Source: Forficula auricularia (lineage: Eukaryota > Arthropoda > Insecta > Dermaptera > Forficulidae). Taken from it: DNA of 64,000 nt. How positions within the stretch are numbered: position 1 is the stretch's first letter; each line of letters starts with the position of its first letter. A program made the translations under genes and the position numbers. Positions 51,161 through 60,887 of this stretch are shown here, piece after piece. The notes beneath the pieces were generated by a model. It was not told where the DNA came from. It saw only the letters and a program-made list of their open reading frames with translations, and made no database searches. The DNA lies in contig JALMQS010000263.1 of the NCBI GenBank assembly GCA_024734495.1, forward strand, positions 1-64,000. Direction: 5' to 3'.

Positions 51161-51400
51161 CCGTCTCAAATGGAAACAACTTAACTCGAAAAGTCTCCCT
51201 TTCGATTTCACCACTAATGGTCCTTCGGCCGCAGTTTCCTGTTGCCTCCAGCTCCTCAAGAGGCTTCCAAAGGCAGTAGATATGTTCCTCCGCAGCGCAA
51301 TTTAAAAGACTCGTATTGGCACTCAGCCAAAGGCAAAAATATTCAATCGGCTGGTGGGATAAAGGGAATCTCTCAAACTGATCGTGTCAAAAGGCTTTGA
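51161..51400 (-). other. Candidate coding exon or unknown TE coding sequence
   Basis: Balanced composition. One minus-strand frame is open for ~76 codons (EYFCLWLSANTSLLNC, EEHIYCLWKPLEELEATG) and ends exactly at a strong 5' splice site, ACG|GTAAGTATAG, near 51,161. The acceptor side (GATCAG at ~51,388) is weak. However the + strand is also open for ~70 codons across the same bases, so coding status is uncertain. No homology recognised. Confidence 0.25.
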
Positions 51401-51420
51401 TTTGCGAAAAAAAATTTCAC

Positions 51421-51645
51421 TGCAAAATACAGAGGGTGCGATAATTTAGGCTAAATATATTTTCTTCGGTTTCTGTTAAAATGAATTCTAATACATATAT
51501 ATGTTTATTGTACTGATAAATAATAAGTACCTGGAGAACCGAGCTTCAGTCAAAAGCTGTATATTTATATTATTTTCAATTTAAAATTCAGTTAAAAAAG
51601 TAAAACATTAAAAACCGAGAAGATAGAATACTGGACTGGCTAATT
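51421..51645. other. AT-rich, no feature seen
   Basis: Nothing recognisable. Confidence 0.4.
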
Positions 51646-51649
51646 GGGC

Positions 51650-52016
51650 ATCTTCCCGAAAACAATTAAATTAAAAAAATAATTAAAATTTACTAATTTT
51701 AACATATAATAATATTTGTTATAAAATATTAGTGGGTTTTAAAATTAATTAAAAAGCCAATTAATAAATAAAAGATAATTGAAAAAAATGTAATCAAACT
51801 TTTTTATTGACAATTTCATCTGTCACTAATTACTTTAATTAAGAAAAAGTCAATTAAGATGAATTTTGATGAGGTCCAAACCTAGCCAGATCGCTTTCTC
51901 ATCCTCGAAACTTCATAATAGAGTTTGTTTCATCAAAATCGTTAGAGCAGTTTTCAAAATAGAAAAAAGATACAAATATATAAATATACAATTTTTGCTC
52001 GTTTAATAAGAGTAGA
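51650..52016 (-). repeat. Dispersed family F fragment
   Basis: Corresponds to the 5' third of the family in minus orientation, ending with GCTCGTTTAATAAGAGTAGA at ~52,014. Confidence 0.65.
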
Positions 52017-52289
52017 TTAACCATCTCCTCCGACAAAAACACAAATTCTTCACCTTCAGAGGATAATATTCATCTCTTCTGGGGATATTAAGTCCTGAAA
52101 ATCTATTATTTTTTTATCATTAATTGATATTTTTTATGAAGAAGAGAATATGAATAATGAGAAAACTTCCCTTTAAAATCTTATAAAGTGACCTCATTAT
52201 TAAAAAGTTGATATAAAAGCCGCCTTTAACTTAAAGCTCATGGACCACATATTATCTTGAACAATCAATTTAATTATTTATTTATCTTA

Positions 52290-52600
52290 TCATATCTTAT
52301 TATATTAAACGAGCAATTCTTGTATATATAGATAGAATTGGTTTCCCGAAAACGGCTCTAACGGTTTGGATGAAATTCAGAGTTTAGGAGGTTTTTGGGT
52401 TGGCAATTCGATCTGTCAAGGTCTGATCTTCGGCTAAGTTGTTTTTGATGGGTTTTTTGTTAATTGAAATAATTATTCACAGGTGGTTGTCTTGATAGAA
52501 ATTTATAATTGCATTTTTATTCAATTTCCACTTTTAATAATTAATTTTGTTGGATAAAAAATGCTTGGTAGGTTTCACATTAAGATATAAAAAAATCAAA
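52290..52600 (+). repeat. Dispersed family F fragment, divergent
   Basis: Starts near ATTAAACGAGCAATTCTTG and contains AAAACGGCTCTAACGG. More diverged than the other copies. Confidence 0.55.
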
Positions 52601-52609
52601 CCGAATTTC

Positions 52610-52815
52610 AGAGGAGAGGATGTGAGAGAATATGGAATTAGAATAATTTATCGGAAAAGGAGGTTTTTTGCTTTGATTAGTTTTTTCCTCTTATTATAAA
52701 CAAGAGAACTATAAAGATGATCAAGGGACAGTCGATGGTGGTGAAGTAATCTCCGGAGTCGAAGCTCAAATTCAATGTAAGTATACATTAATTAATGTAA
52801 AATAATTGGTTTTTT
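52610..52815 (+). repeat. SINE-like family G, copy 5
   Basis: Contains the AATTTATCGGAAAAGG..hairpin and GTAATCTCCGGAGTCGAAGC. Ends near a T-rich tract at 52,808. Confidence 0.7.
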
Positions 52816-52856
52816 TTGTAAAATTATTGAAAAAAAAATTGAACAGTTGAAATGGA

Positions 52857-52878
52857 GGGGGGGGGGGGGGGGGGGGGG
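52857..52878. repeat. Poly-G tract
   Basis: About 20 consecutive G residues. Confidence 0.95.
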
Positions 52879-52894
52879 TGTGATTGGGGAGAGA

Positions 52895-53118
52895 GGATGG
52901 ATAAAACCAATCGACTTGATTTGGGAATAATGGAATTGAAATAATTATCAGAAAAAGAGGTTTTTATCTAATTAGATTTTTCCTCTTATTAAAAACAAGG
53001 ACTAAAGATGAAAAAGGACACTCGATTGGTGGAGAAGCAATCTCCGGAATCGAAGCAAAAATATCAATGTATACATTAGTGTCATGTAAAACAATTGGTT
53101 TAATAAAATTTATAAAAA
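52895..53118 (+). repeat. SINE-like family G, copy 6
   Basis: Begins ACCAATCGACTTGATTTGGG and ends TTAATAAAATTTATAAAA before an A-rich tract. Confidence 0.75.
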
Positions 53119-53149
53119 AAAAAAAAACAATGTCTTTTTAGAGAATCTT

Positions 53150-53197
53150 TGATCTCAATATATATATTTCGGGTGGCTAACCCATCTTCAGGAGAAA
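53150..53197 (-). ncRNA. Hammerhead ribozyme motif, type I
   Basis: CUGAAGA at 53,190-53,184 (minus), extra U, stem II GGGU/ACCC, GAA at 53,169-53,167, palindromic stem III of five AU repeats, cleavage after U53156. Stem I pairs UCUC with GAGA. Confidence 0.75.
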
Positions 53198-53470
53198 CTA
53201 GCAGAAATGCTGACTGACCTGGATAAGTCGAAATTGAATACAAGCTCAATGGTAAAATTTATTTTTAAGATAACAAAAAGGGTAAATATTTTTAAAAAAT
53301 GCATTTCACCAAGTACCAACTTCCAAATTCGTTAAAAACTAATAATTAATTGGTTGTTCAATTTTAAATTTCACAAAATGAGGTTATAGCAAATATTATT
53401 ATAAATTAGAATTTTGCCGATTTAATTGATATGGTAATTTTTTCTATAAATAATAATAATGATTTTAAAT
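53198..53470. other. AT-rich, probably PLE-derived upstream sequence; no gene
   Basis: No reading frame resembling the PLE nuclease was found upstream of the hammerhead. Confidence 0.35.
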
Positions 53471-53641
53471 AAATTTATAATTTTTCTCATTAATATATCA
53501 AAGAACTAATTGACATATTAACGAGAATTGTTTTGACCGCGCTTTTTTGAAAAAGGTATATATCGCGAGACTACTGCGGATGTAGCTATTGGAGTCTGCG
53601 GAGTTTTAAGTCTGGACCAAGAGAGAAAATGATATGATCCA
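53471..53641 (+). repeat. Half of the foldback seen complete at 59,872-60,336
   Basis: Matches the left arm, including TTTTGACCGCGCT, GTCTGGACCAAGAGAG and the TATGATCCA point, where it stops abruptly at a jockey-type fragment. Confidence 0.8.
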
Positions 53642-53790
53642 TTGCAATCGAATGCAAGAAGGGGTGCACCAGTAAAGATGCAGCTCCTATGGATCTCGAA
53701 AGACCCTTGCATTACCGAAGAGAAGGGAAAGTTGATTAAGTGAGAGGGTGTAGACGTAGGTGTCTATGCACTCCGATTTTGAAGGTTTGA
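53642..53790 (-). repeat. Jockey-type 3' end fragment, copy 4
   Basis: Minus-strand 3' terminal ~150 bases of the jockey-type family (GCAATCGAATGCAAGAAGG). Unlike other copies it lacks a poly-A tail at the junction, which suggests a recombination breakpoint rather than an insertion end. Confidence 0.75.
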
Positions 53791-54180
53791 AGATAATCAG
53801 TTATTTAAAAGGGTCAACGAAAGAACCTCGGTGTAGGTATATTAATATTATTTTAAATTGCAATTATATTCAAAACTTTGTGGCCAGTGATACGTCTTGA
53901 TGATGGCCACAGATGGTGTAACGTTGGTAAAAATATAATTTAGGTTTATTTTAATTTTATTTTATTTTGCCTGCGATTAAAAATTAACCTTTTTACCTGA
54001 TTTCAAAATTCAAAATAATATTACTATATCGCTTTTAACTGAATCAAAAAATTACCGTTCCAGCTGTACTTTTTATAAATTAAAAATTAAAGAGCGTATT
54101 GAAATAAAAAAGCACTCACTAATCGGACTTAAAAAGAAATCAAAGCCAAGATTTTAATAAAAATTCTAATCGTAAAACAA
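53791..54180. other. PLE-end remnant with decayed hammerhead
   Basis: 53,797-53,850 is the inverted match of 49,800-49,845. At ~53,893-53,925 CTTGATGATGGCCACAG..GTAACGTTGG looks like a hammerhead with a base inserted in CUGANGA and a damaged GAA. Nothing else. Confidence 0.35.
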
Positions 54181-55435
54181 AAATAAACTGCAACGGATCG
54201 TTGCTAAACTTTATCAAATTCATTTGAAATATTAATATGTTTATTTCTTTATTATTAATCAGATATCACTTGCAATTTGCAGTTCATGTTGACTTTAATT
54301 CAAAAATAATGATCGATTCTCATTTAATAGTCGAGGAATAACCATTCTACATTGGATTTTTGACGTTTCGGTTATTATTGGTAACCATTGCTGAAGACAT
54401 GGAGGAATCGAGTTAAAATCAAAAATACCGATCGATTCTTATCTAATACTAGAGGAATAACCTTATTGCATTCCATTTTTGATGTTTTGACTATTAATGG
54501 CAACCTCTACTGAAAACCTGGAAGAATCGACTTAAAATCAAAAGACTAAATTCTTTATGGCAAACCGCTCAAACGTCTTCAGCAATGGTTACCAATAATA
54601 ACCGAAATGTCAAAAAATCCAATGTAGAATTGTAATTCCTCAAGTATTAGATCGGAATCAATCGCTATTTTTGATTTTAAGTCGATTTCTCTATGTCTTC
54701 AGCAAAGGTAACGGATAAGAAAACAACGCTGTTGCTATGGTTACTTATAAAATTTCCTCCCAAATTTTTAGCATTTCACAGAGATAAGCCTATCCACTCT
54801 TACTTAAGTTAGGTTAAATCAGCTATATAAAACGATCAAATGAATAAATTTTAAAGAATTTAAAAAAGTAATATCTTACTCTAGAGTAAAGTACTTTAAA
54901 ATATAATTTTACTAAAAACTTTATTTAACCTTTTTTGTGGTCCCCAAGGTACTTAATTAGGATATTAAATTTCATCAAAATTGGTTAAGTCATTTTCAAG
55001 ATATTTAGAAAAAACTAAAAAATACTGAAATAAGTACTAATGTTTGTGGGCCGATATGTACCAAAAACTAATCAGCGCTTCATTGTGTTAAACTAATGGT
55101 AGGTTTTCAATTTCATTTCAATCGGTGCAACGGTGTGGAAAAAATCGTGGGCCAAAAAAACGATAACATACATCCATCCATCCATATATCCATCCATCAT
55201 CCGCACGCACTAAATGAAAAAATCGCACTTTTTGGCCTCTCGACGAGACCCCATGTAATTTTTGGCAAAACCGTCACGTGCTAAAATTCAACCTAATTGA
55301 ATACTACAATTTGTGATTTTAATTGAGTCCATAGGTTCCGTAGTCTTTAGCTGAGGACCCTTTGAAGCCACGCTTGCCGCGAGACCGATTACAATACTTT
55401 ACCCATGCTTCGCATTGGATAAAGTAAAAAAGTTT
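54181..55435 (+). repeat. Dispersed family E, copy 3 (longest)
   Basis: Starts AACTGCAACGGATCGTTGCT and ends GCATTGGATAAAGT. Contains an internal inverted segment (54,345-54,400 against 54,575-54,690) and a (CATC)n tract at ~55,170-55,200. No coding frame. Confidence 0.7.
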
Positions 55436-55825
55436 AATTCGAAATTAAATCATTAATTCTCTCTCAAACGTTTGAAAACAAATAAAACAGGAATCCGAAC
55501 ATGATGAAATGGGGGGTCTTGCGTTAACTACAATATTATCAGCGATTCAGGTGATTAGTCAACCGTATATAATTCTATTATCAATCTCACCATGAGGATT
55601 GTTTTCCGAATGAAAATGATATTATGTGGAGCATAATATTGATAATCCTCCCTCGCTGTCTTTTAGAGGATTTTGACCATCGGATGTATCAATTCTGTAC
55701 TCTTTAGAGCTCAGTAACAAAGAGGGAAGAATGCTAGCAGATTTGAAGAATAAGTCGGATTAATCAAATTATTATTCGAATATTAAACAAATTAAATTCC
55801 ATTTGAAAGAATTGAAATTGAATTA
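55436..55825. other. No feature seen
   Basis: Moderately AT-rich; no TE motif recognised. Confidence 0.35.
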
Positions 55826-56092
55826 TCTATATAATAAAAATGAATTTCTGTTTCTTTGTAAGCGCAGATCTCTCAAATGCCTGGACCGATTTGTCTAATT
55901 TTTTTTTAAATTTTCGTAATAGTCCAATTCAAGTTAATACGTAAAAAAATTTGGAAAAGTTGCCCGGAAAATTGGAAAATTCAGGAAAAACTAAAAAAAT
56001 TCAGGTTAGCCAACATAGCTTGCCAAACAATAAAAGAACTAAACGAGCAAACTAAACATGTGTTGGCGTCCCTGTTTGTAAGATTTTTGAAA

Positions 56093-57046
56093 TAAATAAA
56101 TAAATCTTTATTTCTCGACCTGCTTAGAGGCACAAGTCCTCGGTGGCTAGGTCCTCCAAACATCAATACAATCTAGCTACAATACATTAACAAACATCAA
56201 TACAAATTAATTACAACAATTTAACAAATAATAAACAAGTAAAAAAAAAAAAGAAAAAAAATAGAAATGTATGCTCATTAACAAATAACATGACCATAGA
56301 TTTCCATCAAAAGACAAAAAGTAATTTAAAAATTCCGCGCAAAAACCCGATACCAGGAGCAAGCGACGCATTAGCCATCCCGGCATTTGCCATAAGTTGT
56401 TAAGGAAACCTGGTCAAAACCTTAACAAGGATGGTATGACCTTTCTCTACCTCACCTAATCTCTGCTTGTGAGAACTAAATAAAATTTTGCACAACTCTA
56501 GGACATTAGGACTTGACAAAATTTATAATTGATTTAATCATAGGGGGCAGAGGACTATAATCCCAAGTAGTAACAGACAGACTGTTCCACAAATCAATGC
56601 CAGATCCTACAAATGAATGTAAACCGATATTTTTCAAGAATCTTGGCTTACGAATCTTTTTTCTATGATCAGCTCTGCCTAAATAATTTGGTTCCTGAAA
56701 TCTATTCGTTATTTCCTCCCAACTCCTAAAACCCTTATAGGCTTTGAAAATCACTTTCAATTTAGCCCATTCCCTTCTCTCCAATAAGCTAGACCATCCT
56801 AATTCATTAATCATTGAAGTGACACTACTAAACCTATCAAATTTACCAAAAACAAATCTAGCCGCCCTCCTTTGTACCATATCAATTTTTCTCTCTAATC
56901 GTTGTGGATGTTTGTCCCAAACCACAGAACAATACTCTAAATTAGGTCTTACATAAGTTAAATAAACTTTTGACTTGACTTCTCTAGATGTACCCTTCAA
57001 AATTCTACCAAAGATCGCCTATTTCCTATAAGCCTATATTTCCTAT
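56093..57046 (-). mobile_element. CR1-type non-LTR retrotransposon, 5'-truncated
   Basis: Minus orientation, with a short ATTT-repeat tail at the 3' end (56,093-56,110) as in CR1-group elements. Inserted in the Helitron; comparison with the empty copy at ~7,893 places the site precisely, with at most a 3-bp duplication. Confidence 0.8.
56506..57000 (-). pseudogene. CR1-type reverse transcriptase C-terminus
   Basis: An open frame of 164 codons containing YLTYVRPNLEYCSVVWDKH, VQRRAARFVFGKF, TSMINELGWSSLLERREWAK and LHSFVGSGIDLWNSL, the segments after the polymerase core in CR1/L2-type proteins. No catalytic residues remain. It is uninterrupted, suggesting a fairly young insertion. Confidence 0.8.
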
Positions 57047-57107
57047 ATGAATGTCATTCATTCTCAATAGTTCTAACGACATTATCGTTGAAAAGAGAAT
57101 TTAATAC

Positions 57108-57395
57108 TTCAACAAAAATTTAAAAAAACTATCTAAGGTCTGAACTCATAGATTAAGAAACAAATATGAAATAAATCACACGTTTTTACATTCTCGTCTT
57201 ATTGAGATAATGAATCTATAAAACAACTTTAAATTATTCGGGCTTTCAAAGAAATATTTTAGAATAAGTAGCATATTGGTTGGATGCACCAATAATTTAC
57301 CAGTTGATTGAAAATTTTTTTCGACTTTATTTTTTTATTCTTGCGCAACCAAGAATCAGATATGTTATGTTATAAAATATGTTAAAAACAATAAT
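57108..57395. other. AT-rich, no feature seen
   Basis: Nothing recognisable. Confidence 0.35.
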
Positions 57396-57840
57396 AAAGG
57401 AAATCTAAAGTCTACGAAGAAATTGGAACAGGCCAAAATAAGGAAATTGGAACTGGACTTGGAACAGACTTGCGATAACATCTAGAATGTCTCAGAACAG
57501 TGTCGCAAAATGATATAATAATTAATTATTTAATCATTATTATTTGATAAAATTAAGTTAAATAATTGTTAAAAATAATTAGTAAGAATTTTTTTTGAGA
57601 TCTAATTGATTCATGTATTTTGTTTAATTGATGTCGTATAAAAAAATAGTTCTTATGAAAGTTGTTCAGTATAGAAAAAAATAGGGTTCTATTTAAAAAA
57701 CAGAACTTGACATTAAAATACTTTTGAAAGCTTGTTCTAGGCCGACAAACAATAGAGTAGTTTAGTTTCCCACTCAATATAAACAAACTTTTATTTGAAA
57801 CTTTTTTCCATATAATGCACTGTTTTTGAGTTATAAGACT

Positions 57841-58153
57841 TTTCTTATTCCAGCCCTTTGTCCCCTACATCTGTTCTTTCGGCTCTAAGGCCATCCCATC
57901 CCCTGATAATTCTTTCATATTTACACTAAGTCATAAATAACTGTCCATCATATAAAATTAAAATAAATTCTGTTCATTATTTTATGTTACCTTCAGTCAA
58001 TGTTCTCCTGACGATGAGTTAAGAGCTCGAAATATATAGAGTAAACTAAAAAAATCTTTGTGTTTTAATTTTTATCCTTGTGAAACACCACCAACTCCAA
58101 CCTAATTTAATTTTAACAATGTTTCACTATAAACCAACACCGCGTTCCCTAAA
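57841..58153 (+). mobile_element. Penelope-like 3' terminal insertion with target duplication
   Basis: 313 bp, matching the right arm of the palindrome at 11,560-12,352. The 16-bp sequence TTTGAGTTATAAGACT is duplicated at 57,825-57,840 and 58,154-58,169. The uninterrupted family J sequence at ~21,588-21,603 confirms the empty site. Confidence 0.85.
58002..58043 (+). ncRNA. Hammerhead ribozyme motif, type I
   Basis: CUGACGA at 58,008-58,014, extra U, stem II GAG/CUC, GAA at 58,029-58,031, palindromic stem III AUAUAU at 58,032-58,037, cleavage after A58038. Stem I pairs CUC with GAG. Same family as 12,200 and 11,179. Confidence 0.7.
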
Positions 58154-58215
58154 TTTGAGTTATAAGACTGTCTCGAGATAAAAAAACTCACCCGCTATAT
58201 CTTATAGATAGATAT

Positions 58216-58608
58216 AAGAATCACATAAAATTAAAATAACTTTTTCATCGTAGACCTCTATAAATTATCAAAATTTATAGAACTTCGATAATAATTAAAA
58301 GAGTGGTTTCTGGGACTAATTCTATGTGAAAATACTTAAATCTACTTAGTTCCATGAACTGCTAACAGGGGAGAATTTACATAAATTTTATTCTTACTTA
58401 CATTTCTAATTATTTTTTTTTCTTTTTGTTACAGGTAAGAAGTGTTTTCCATTTTTCTTCTGAATTTCTAACAAAATAGGTAAAGTGGAAACATTTAAAC
58501 TTTTTTTTTTTTTTAATATCAATTAACTCATGAATCGTTAAGTACCCCGCAACAACTAATTAGAAAGATAGAAATGTTTAAATCATTATTATTTTTCATT
58601 TTTTTAAT
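58216..58608. other. AT-rich non-repetitive sequence
   Basis: Contains the candidate recursive splice site (next entry). No TE motif or coding frame. Confidence 0.4.
58404..58442 (+). promoter_or_regulatory. Candidate recursive splice site (zero-length exon)
   Basis: CTAAT at 58,406-58,410 (branch-point-like), a pyrimidine tract 58,411-58,430, then ACAG|GTAAGAAG with the junction between 58,434 and 58,435. Same arrangement and strand as the site at 13,659. Confidence 0.4.
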
Positions 58609-58767
58609 TATACTGTCGGTCAAAAAAACGTAACACTTAAATAAAAAAAAAAAAAAAACTAATGAAATGTATCTTTAATGCAGTGAAATTGAATAAACTT
58701 TTAATATGATATATTTTTAACCTTTCTTAATAAGTGTAACATACATTTAAAACTAAATTGAAAGTAA

Positions 58768-59072
58768 TAATAAAACTTGAGTAAGATACGAGGTAGGTTT
58801 CACAAAAAAAGAAATAAAACAAAATTGAGTTTTGAATTCGATATATTTCTAATTTTTAAAAATTCTTACTTGTAAAACTATTTTTCCAATATGTAATCAG
58901 TTTTCTTAGACTCCTGATGATGGGCTAACCCCCGAAATATATCGAATTCAAAACTCAATTTTGTTTTATTTCTTTTTTTGTGAAACCTACCTCGTATCTT
59001 ACTCAAGTTTTATTATTATATTAAAATGTTTCACCTAGAACCAACACCGAACTCCTTAAAAGTTACTAAATT
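58768..59072. mobile_element. Penelope-like end with inverted arms
   Basis: Left arm 58,768-58,852 is the inverse of 58,935-59,024. The left arm stops just inside the hammerhead (only the GAA side and stem I remain), so one ribozyme only. The 3' tail has the block GTTTCACCTAGAACCAACAC. Confidence 0.7.
58908..58950 (+). ncRNA. Hammerhead ribozyme motif, type I
   Basis: CUGAUGA at 58,914-58,920, extra U, stem II GGG/CCC, GAA at 58,934-58,936, stem III AUAUAU, cleavage after C58943. Stem I has two inner pairs, then a mismatch. Confidence 0.65.
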
Positions 59073-59103
59073 GAAAGATTTTTATGCCGAGGTTAGCAGA
59101 ATT

Positions 59104-59235
59104 TTTATATATTGAAGCAGACAATAAAAGAGTGTGTCTTCTGCTGGAATTATAAATTTTATTATAACATTTTATTATAACATTATAAATAAAATTTATA
59201 ATTCCAGCAGAAGACACACTCTTTTATTGTCTCCT
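59104..59235. repeat. Small palindrome
   Basis: The sequence AGACAATAAAAGAGTGTGTC and its surroundings recur inverted around ~59,170. Confidence 0.8.
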
Positions 59236-59632
59236 CCAATACATTTAAAACATTGGCTACGTATCTGTAGCTACGGCCATCCTCGATTAATGCAACGGTT
59301 TTTGCAGAATCTGTAATGCTAAGAGGCATAATTTTGATGTATTTAGTCGCAAAGACACTCAAATAATGGATTTCAAGCAGATTATCAAAAGAAAAACAGG
59401 TATTGTAAAATTAGATTTCATCAAAAATCGATAAATATCAAATTATCCGCTTTTATTTCATTTAAATTATAATTTTTAAATAAAATGTTTTAAATTTATG
59501 TTATACTTATTAAGAAGGGTTAAATAATATATCATATTAAAAGTTTATACAATTTTATTGCATTGAAGATACATTTTATTAGTTATTTAAAGAAAATCTA
59601 AGTGTTACGTTTTTTTTTTTTGGACGGCAGTG

Positions 59633-59871
59633 TAGTTTTTCGAGTTATAGGCATTTTTTTGAAAATTGTGAAAATCTCCTGCTGAAATGTTGTGGCTGGG
59701 TGCTCTCGTTACAGTACAAATCTATTATTTACAGTATATTTTTGGTTGAAAAGTATAATAGTACATTAACATTAAAATAATTTATTTTCTAGTACATTCC
59801 ATAAAATATCTCAAAAATAGTACATTTATGATGCATTACAGTCCTAAAAAATATCAATATAACTAAAGTAC
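59633..59871. other. AT-rich, no feature seen
   Basis: Nothing recognisable. Confidence 0.4.
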
Positions 59872-60336
59872 ATTTTATAATTTTTCTCATTAATATATCA
59901 AAGAATGATTGATGCGTCAACGAGAATTATTTTGACCGCGCTGATTTGAAAAAGATATTTTTGTCTCGCGAGACTACTGCGGATTGCGCTATTGGAGTCT
60001 GCGGAGTGTTAAGTCTGGACCAAGAGAGAAGAAGATGTGATCCACTTGGCTACAATCCAGCGTCATTTCGCGTATGGCCCGCTGGACATTCGGATGGATC
60101 ACCAAGTGATCCATCTGAATGTCTAGCGGGCTATACGCGAAATGACGTTGGATTGTAGCTAAGTAGGATCAGCATCTTTTTTCTCTCTTGGTCCAGACTT
60201 AATACTCCGCAGACTCCAATAGCGTAGTCCGCAGTAGTCTCGCGAGATAAAAATATCTTTTTCAAATCAGCGCGGTCAAAATAATTCTCGTTGACGTGTC
60301 AATTATTCTTTGATGTATTGATGAGAAAAATTATAA
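59872..60336. mobile_element. Near-perfect foldback, ~230-bp arms
   Basis: Dyad centre at ~60,104 (GATCAC CAA GTGATC); arms pair almost completely out to TATAATTTTTCTCAT on both sides, leaving no real loop. Non-coding apart from a chance 70-codon frame. A half copy is at 53,471-53,641. Confidence 0.9.
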
Positions 60337-60887
60337 AATTTATTTAATATCATTATTTCAAGTTAGAAATATATAAGTTCAAATATTATTTTCACTCAAT
60401 ATTTGACAAAAATTCCCTACATTAGATTCGCGATTGAATCAAATGTAGAAAACATTCGGTTAACTAAAGTACGGTTAGATGACTCTAGTTAGTTCTAAAT
60501 GTTCTTTTATTCTTATTCAAATTATTGACCCCTATAACAAATTGCAGCTTTTAAATTTGATAACTTCGATAATAGGTAGCGTATAAAGACCTGTTTCGAT
60601 AATTCCATTAGTCAATAAATTTCCTCGTGTGGATAATGAGTCTGATTTCAAAAATATTAACTCTGAGTGGGAGGTTAATATTCAATACTAAAAATGATAG
60701 ATTCAATAACAAGATGAGTTTTGAGGCATTAATTGATGAAATAAATGTTTTAAATGAAATACTGTTTCCGAGCCTAAGTAAATTCTTGAAAAACATATCA
60801 TGTCTATAAAGCAGAACTAATATTTATTTTCTTCATTAAATTTAATCAAACGAAAAAATAGAAATAGTTTAAGCACAGAAACCTGTA
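60337..60887. other. AT-rich, no feature seen
   Basis: Two opposite ~60-codon frames at 60,608-60,809 overlap each other; neither is supported. Confidence 0.4.

Larger units (their letters stand above)
55826..57107 (+). mobile_element. Helitron-like copy 2, split by a CR1-type insertion
   Basis: Starts TCTATATAATAAAAATGAAT after A55825 and follows copy 1 (7,621) closely to ~56,092, then resumes at ~57,047 (GTCATTCATTCTCAATAG) and ends truncated near 57,107, without the 3' hairpin. Confidence 0.8.
57396..58215 (+). mobile_element. Family J copy 3, split by a Penelope-like end
   Basis: 57,400-57,515 is the + strand version of the end of the DUF4817-like gene remnant (compare 20,128-20,235). 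57,520-57,840 and 58,154-58,200 match 21,250-21,640. A PLE end is inserted between, with a 16-bp duplication. Confidence 0.7.
58611..59632. mobile_element. Tc1-like transposon, deletion derivative with nested insertions
   Basis: Flanked by TA. Left end TACTGTCGGTCAAAAAAACG and inverted right end CACTGCCGTCC share the following AACGTAACACTTA; the inverted repeats extend ~170 bp. No transposase remains. Inside are a PLE end with inverted arms (58,768-59,072) and a small palindrome (59,104-59,235). Confidence 0.7.

Noticed and set aside
53890..53930. CTTGATGA..AACGTTGG
   Set aside because: An inserted base in the core box and loss of GAA.
59946..60158. 70-codon frame in the foldback
   Set aside because: Crosses the palindrome centre; a by-product of GC-richer sequence.
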